From assembly GCF_000699445.3 (NCBI RefSeq), contig NC_067200.1:10581450-10645449 (forward strand): a DNA stretch of 64,000 bases. The letters run 5' to 3'. The notes beneath the pieces were generated by a model. The model was not told the origin of the DNA, made no database searches, and worked only from the letters and a program-made list of their open reading frames with translations. The stretch is from Schistosoma haematobium. Taxonomy: Eukaryota; Platyhelminthes; Trematoda; Strigeidida; Schistosomatidae. Below are positions 59,580-64,000 of the stretch, piece after piece. Position 1 is the first letter of the stretch, and the number at the start of each line of letters is the position of its first letter. The position numbers and the translations under genes were made by a program.

Positions 59580-60260
59580 TAATTTATAAACTCTACATCG
59601 TTTTTCTCTCTATCGAATATACTATTTGCATATAACTGTCTCTATAACTATAGTAACTTATGTAATATGTATGATACAAATAATCTGGATGGATCTACAT
59701 ATTCACACACACAAACAAACACAAGTAGTGTGTGTTTTGAAGGAGATAAGAGAACTTATTTTTGTACGAATGAAAGATATAATTTCAACAAACTATATTT
59801 CTATTTATGATCTGTTGAATGAATTCATAAGTTGACGAAATAACACTGAACTATTAATACAAACATACATAAACAAACAAACAAACACATACACAAACAT
59901 ACTTACATACATACATACACATGTACACTGTGTAAGGTATCAATAAATAAGTAGATATTATGTTACATAAAATGTATAATTATTGTTTTGTCAATAATTA
60001 AACATAAACTACCTATTAATTATTTAGAGAGAAAATTAAGGAAGAAAAAAAAGAGCTCACCAATCAACCCAGTAACCAACTATTTACTAAACAAACAAGC
60101 AAGCACATAGAGAGTATATTCACTTTTGTTTGTTTAATTGAATAGTATTTTTTAGTCATGAATTGAATTTGATTACATTGCTGTTTCCAAACTGTCCTCA
60201 GACTTTTACGTCCTATTCTCAGAATTCTATACTTATCAATACTATCATTGGTACCGTTAC
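59580..60260. other. Intergenic AT-rich sequence
   Basis: ACAA/CATA-type short tandem repeats near 59870-59930; no gene recognised. Confidence 0.35.
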
Positions 60261-60264
60261 TACT

Positions 60265-60400
60265 GTGGTATGTGCTACTTATGTCGATATAAATAGTATA
60301 TAGCAAGAATAGAATGCCTAGCAGCAGAAGGTTAAGAAGATCGAGAAGGGAAGAATGGGAACAAAAAGTAATTGGTGTGGCATGTGAAGATTGGTGAGTT
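60265..60400 (+). repeat. Family C repeat, partial
   Basis: CTGTGGTATGTGCTACTTAT start, CCTAGCAGCAGAAGGTTAAG block. Confidence 0.45.
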
Positions 60401-60579
60401 TCATAGTTTACATTAGGAACTGATTTTAATTAGATAACTGTTAATTCTCTAACTTTCAGTCTAAAGCTTAAACAGGTATGAGGCAGTTACTTATCAATGA
60501 TATTAGAAGTTGTTTGAGCAGTATGATGAATTGATTGAATTTTGATTTAATGATGTAAATTTTAAGCATTCACAGTAAT

Positions 60580-60690
60580 ATATGAAGAGTTTGGGTTCAA
60601 TCCATATAGAGGTCATGGATGTTCACTGATGACGAGCCTCATACTAATACTGGCTATTGTCTAACTGGGGTCACTTTATGATGTAAGCTA
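60580..60690 (+). repeat. SINE family B, heavily decayed
   Basis: GGTTCAATCC, then CACTGATGACGAGCCTCATA, then the degraded 3' end. Confidence 0.35.
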
Positions 60691-61194
60691 ATAAAACGTT
60701 ATTCTGTTCCGATACATACAATGAAATGTTTTCGGTTTGCTTGTTTTAGTAAAGATTGAAATTGGATCATCTGATATTTAAATTAAACATATCAAGTCGA
60801 TATATACCTTCGTAGTATTGTGTTTTTATGTGTAGGACGATCTAATTAAAATACTTTTATTGATCTTTCAAGACGATCAGATCAGTGTTTAATTGAAACA
60901 AATAAACAACTTAATGAAGCTTTCTACCCATTCTCTTACATAACCTACCGAAATTTACAAATAATACATTATGAAAGTGAGTAAATCATGGTCGATCTTG
61001 TACGAGTTCAGTATTTCAACATAGAATTTATCATTCCTGAAACATGGATTTTTAAGCACATCGAGCTTCATAATTAATTTATTGAAAATAATTCTTAACT
61101 CAAATAGTCCTTGATATTTGATTTTAATCCTCTATAACGATCAGTTCATTTATTTATTTCTTTGAACACATAAATATTGTAAGAAGGGGTTTTG

Positions 61195-62350
<1,156 letters not shown>

Positions 62351-62359
62351 TAACGATCA

Positions 62360-62756
62360 TTAAATTATTAAAGTAACTCGAAAAAGAATTAATACTTTTG
62401 GTTAAAGAAATAAATAACAACCAAAAAAAAACATTGATATACTCCATCTTATTCAAACAATGTTCAATGTTCAATAAATCCAAATGAATTAAACCAGTAT
62501 AATAGGAATTAAAATAACAAAAAAGGATACAAAAGAACCATAAAGAAACAAAATGTTTATGTATATACCATATTCTAGTAATAAATTATTTATTGATGAT
62601 TATTATTTTTAGTAAAATGACAATGGTTATTAATATTTTATGAGAATCTATAACAGTAGTATATGTTAATGATAATAATTAATTAATTATTCTATGCTTT
62701 TCATGTAAGTATTGACAAACGAGAATCATCACTATAGCCTAGATACATTAATACGG

Positions 62757-62760
<4 letters not shown>
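62360..62760. other. AT-rich sequence without a recognised feature
   Basis: No gene or repeat recognised. Confidence 0.4.

Positions 62761-62844
<84 letters not shown>
62761..62844. repeat. TA microsatellite
   Basis: 84 bases of uninterrupted TA. Confidence 0.95.
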
Positions 62845-62847
<3 letters not shown>

Positions 62848-62884
62848 TACGCAACGGGTACATGAACACTAGTTGTTTACTAAA

Positions 62885-63510
62885 AAAACATAGATACACT
62901 ATGGTATGTACTGCTAATGTCAATAGATATAAGTAGTATGTATCAGCAATCGAAATTGAAATATCTAGTGGTAAAAGGTTAAGAAGATCAAAGAAAAAAG
63001 AACGAGAACAGTGAAAGATTACTGTGGAAAGAAAGGGACAATTGATTAATCACTGGGTGGTGATCAATGTCATGTGTATCAAGTCTTTATTAGTGCAGGT
63101 TGAATCCTATAGACCAAGTTACAATGTGGCCACTAGTCTAGGTGACTCGACATTGAGTGCACTATGTTTGAGATAAGATGGTGGTTGGAGGTAGTCAATA
63201 GGAAACCATGGACTCGGATTTCGTGCTACTTGGCACTTGTCAGCAAAATGTACCTGTAATCTTGAGGGAACTGGTGTTTCCTGACGGATTCGATCCCGTG
63301 ATTACATCTCAGTCCTACAGGAGATCGGTCGCGGCCCAGATAGTTTAATGGTAACATCTCTGAGTGTGAAGCTGAACGACACGGGAATACCTTCAACCAC
63401 CATCTAATCTCAAAAATTGATTGGTATTTTGCAAATGAAGTATTTACTATATGGTTTTGAGATTTTATTAAGAGATTGTAATTTTATGTTGAACCACATT
63501 TGATATATGT
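62885..63510 (+). repeat. Family C repeat interrupted by SINE D
   Basis: Family C runs 62885-63047 and 63415-63510. The intact family sequence ACAATTGATTGACATTTTGC (as at 14190) shows where the insertion occurred. Confidence 0.6.
63048..63414 (-). repeat. SINE family D, rearranged, nested in family C
   Basis: A minus copy from the tail to the B-box region, then a plus-strand head (GATTACATCTCAGTCCTACA...) and a small plus-strand 3' piece. AATTGATT at 63040-63047 and 63415-63422 is the target duplication. The minus ribozyme core is CTGACAA (G8 lost), so inactive. Confidence 0.65.
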
Positions 63511-63699
63511 CAACCAAAAAAAAAGAAAGAAAATAAAATAAATCAGTGTACATATTTAGATGGTCGAAATGGAGAATGAATATCGGTAAACTGTAAAAGT
63601 TTTTCCCCTAGTTTATATCACAAAATAACCTTAGTTAGAAAACAAATAAAAATCAAGGTTAATAGACATCTGTTTAGTTATAATTTGGAACTTCTAGGT

Positions 63700-63960
63700 A
63701 GCTTAAATTCATAACCTCACAATCGAGCTCAAATTTTCTTTTAGTTAATCGAGTGAATTAATCGAGTTTAGAGTTGTGAACTAGTGGTTTAGAGTAAATA
63801 AATTTTTGATTTGGTTATTTATTCTCTGAAGATGTGACACACTAAGTCGCGAAACATCAGAAAATCTAATGTTTCTACTCATTGGGATATCACAAATAAA
63901 ATATTTATTTATAACAATCTACCCAATGCTCAATTTATTCAAAATTATCAAGTCAAACCT
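63700..63960 (+). mobile_element. Possible Penelope-like terminal region
   Basis: TCTCTGAAGATGTGACACAC then AAGTCGCGAAACATCAG resembles the terminal repeat motif (CTGAAGATG...CGAAAC) of Penelope-like elements. No coding sequence is in the window; tentative. Confidence 0.25.
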
Positions 63961-64000
63961 TGGTAATGGCACCTATAGTGGTTTAGAGTTTAAGAACATG

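Noticed and set aside
62712..62936. Frame rich in Tyr-Ile repeats (also at 55836-56110)
   Set aside because: Produced by TA microsatellites.

Overview
This window looks like nuclear DNA of a blood fluke (Schistosoma). It is AT-rich, gene-poor and packed with interspersed repeats. The evidence is a LAR-type receptor phosphatase in flatworm-style exons, a probable micro-exon gene (a gene class best known from schistosomes), SINEs of the schistosome Sm-alpha type that carry hammerhead ribozymes, RTE/SR2-like and CR1-like retrotransposon ends, and Penelope-like elements. Species cannot be fixed from the sequence. A run of exactly 500 N (41006-41505) is a scaffold gap.

Host genes. At 1475-3912 (+) lie the last two coding exons of a LAR-like receptor tyrosine phosphatase; its second (D2) domain has lost the catalytic arginine. 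Converging on it from the minus strand (17657 down to about 6 kb) is a probable micro-exon gene: a TATA box, a signal-peptide exon, then nine tiny exons (7, 9, 9, 9, 9, 9, 29, 7 and 20 nt) spread over 11 kb that read open when joined. At 61368-61814 (-) is a solitary intronless histone H3 copy whose last two codons and stop are replaced by a SINE. A short coding-like stretch with one stop lies beside the gap (41693-41932).

Repeats. Three tRNA-headed SINE families, here called A (Sm-alpha-like), B and D, each place a hammerhead ribozyme after the tRNA-like head. Five copies have an intact core: 9007-9051 (-), 9342-9386 (+), 11325-11370 (-), 35837-35881 (+) and 37326-37370 (-). Many copies are inverted dimers, 5'-inverted copies or snap-back forms. 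Other families: C (starts with a palindrome), E (foldback), F (about 500 bp, unclassified), G (solo LTR, 5-bp target duplications), H (375-bp LTR-like, two copies about 99% alike), I (solo LTR, 4-bp target duplications), the RTE/SR2-like element R (intact tails, internally deleted and truncated copies), a CR1-like tail, and one long plus one short Penelope-like copy.

Layout. 0-5 kb phosphatase end; 6-18 kb micro-exon gene with repeats in its introns; 18-26 kb SINEs and LTRs; 26.5-28.7 kb one arm of a 2.2-kb near-identical inverted duplication whose partner is at 51.4-53.6 kb; 29-37 kb nested SINEs, RTE tail and Penelope fragment; 37.8-40.6 kb Penelope-like element (-); 41 kb gap; 42-51 kb SINEs, LTRs and two RTE copies; 54-61 kb repeats; 61-62 kb histone H3 chimera; 62-64 kb microsatellite and nested SINE. 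All coordinates were read by eye; repeat edges are good to a few tens of bases unless a target duplication is stated.
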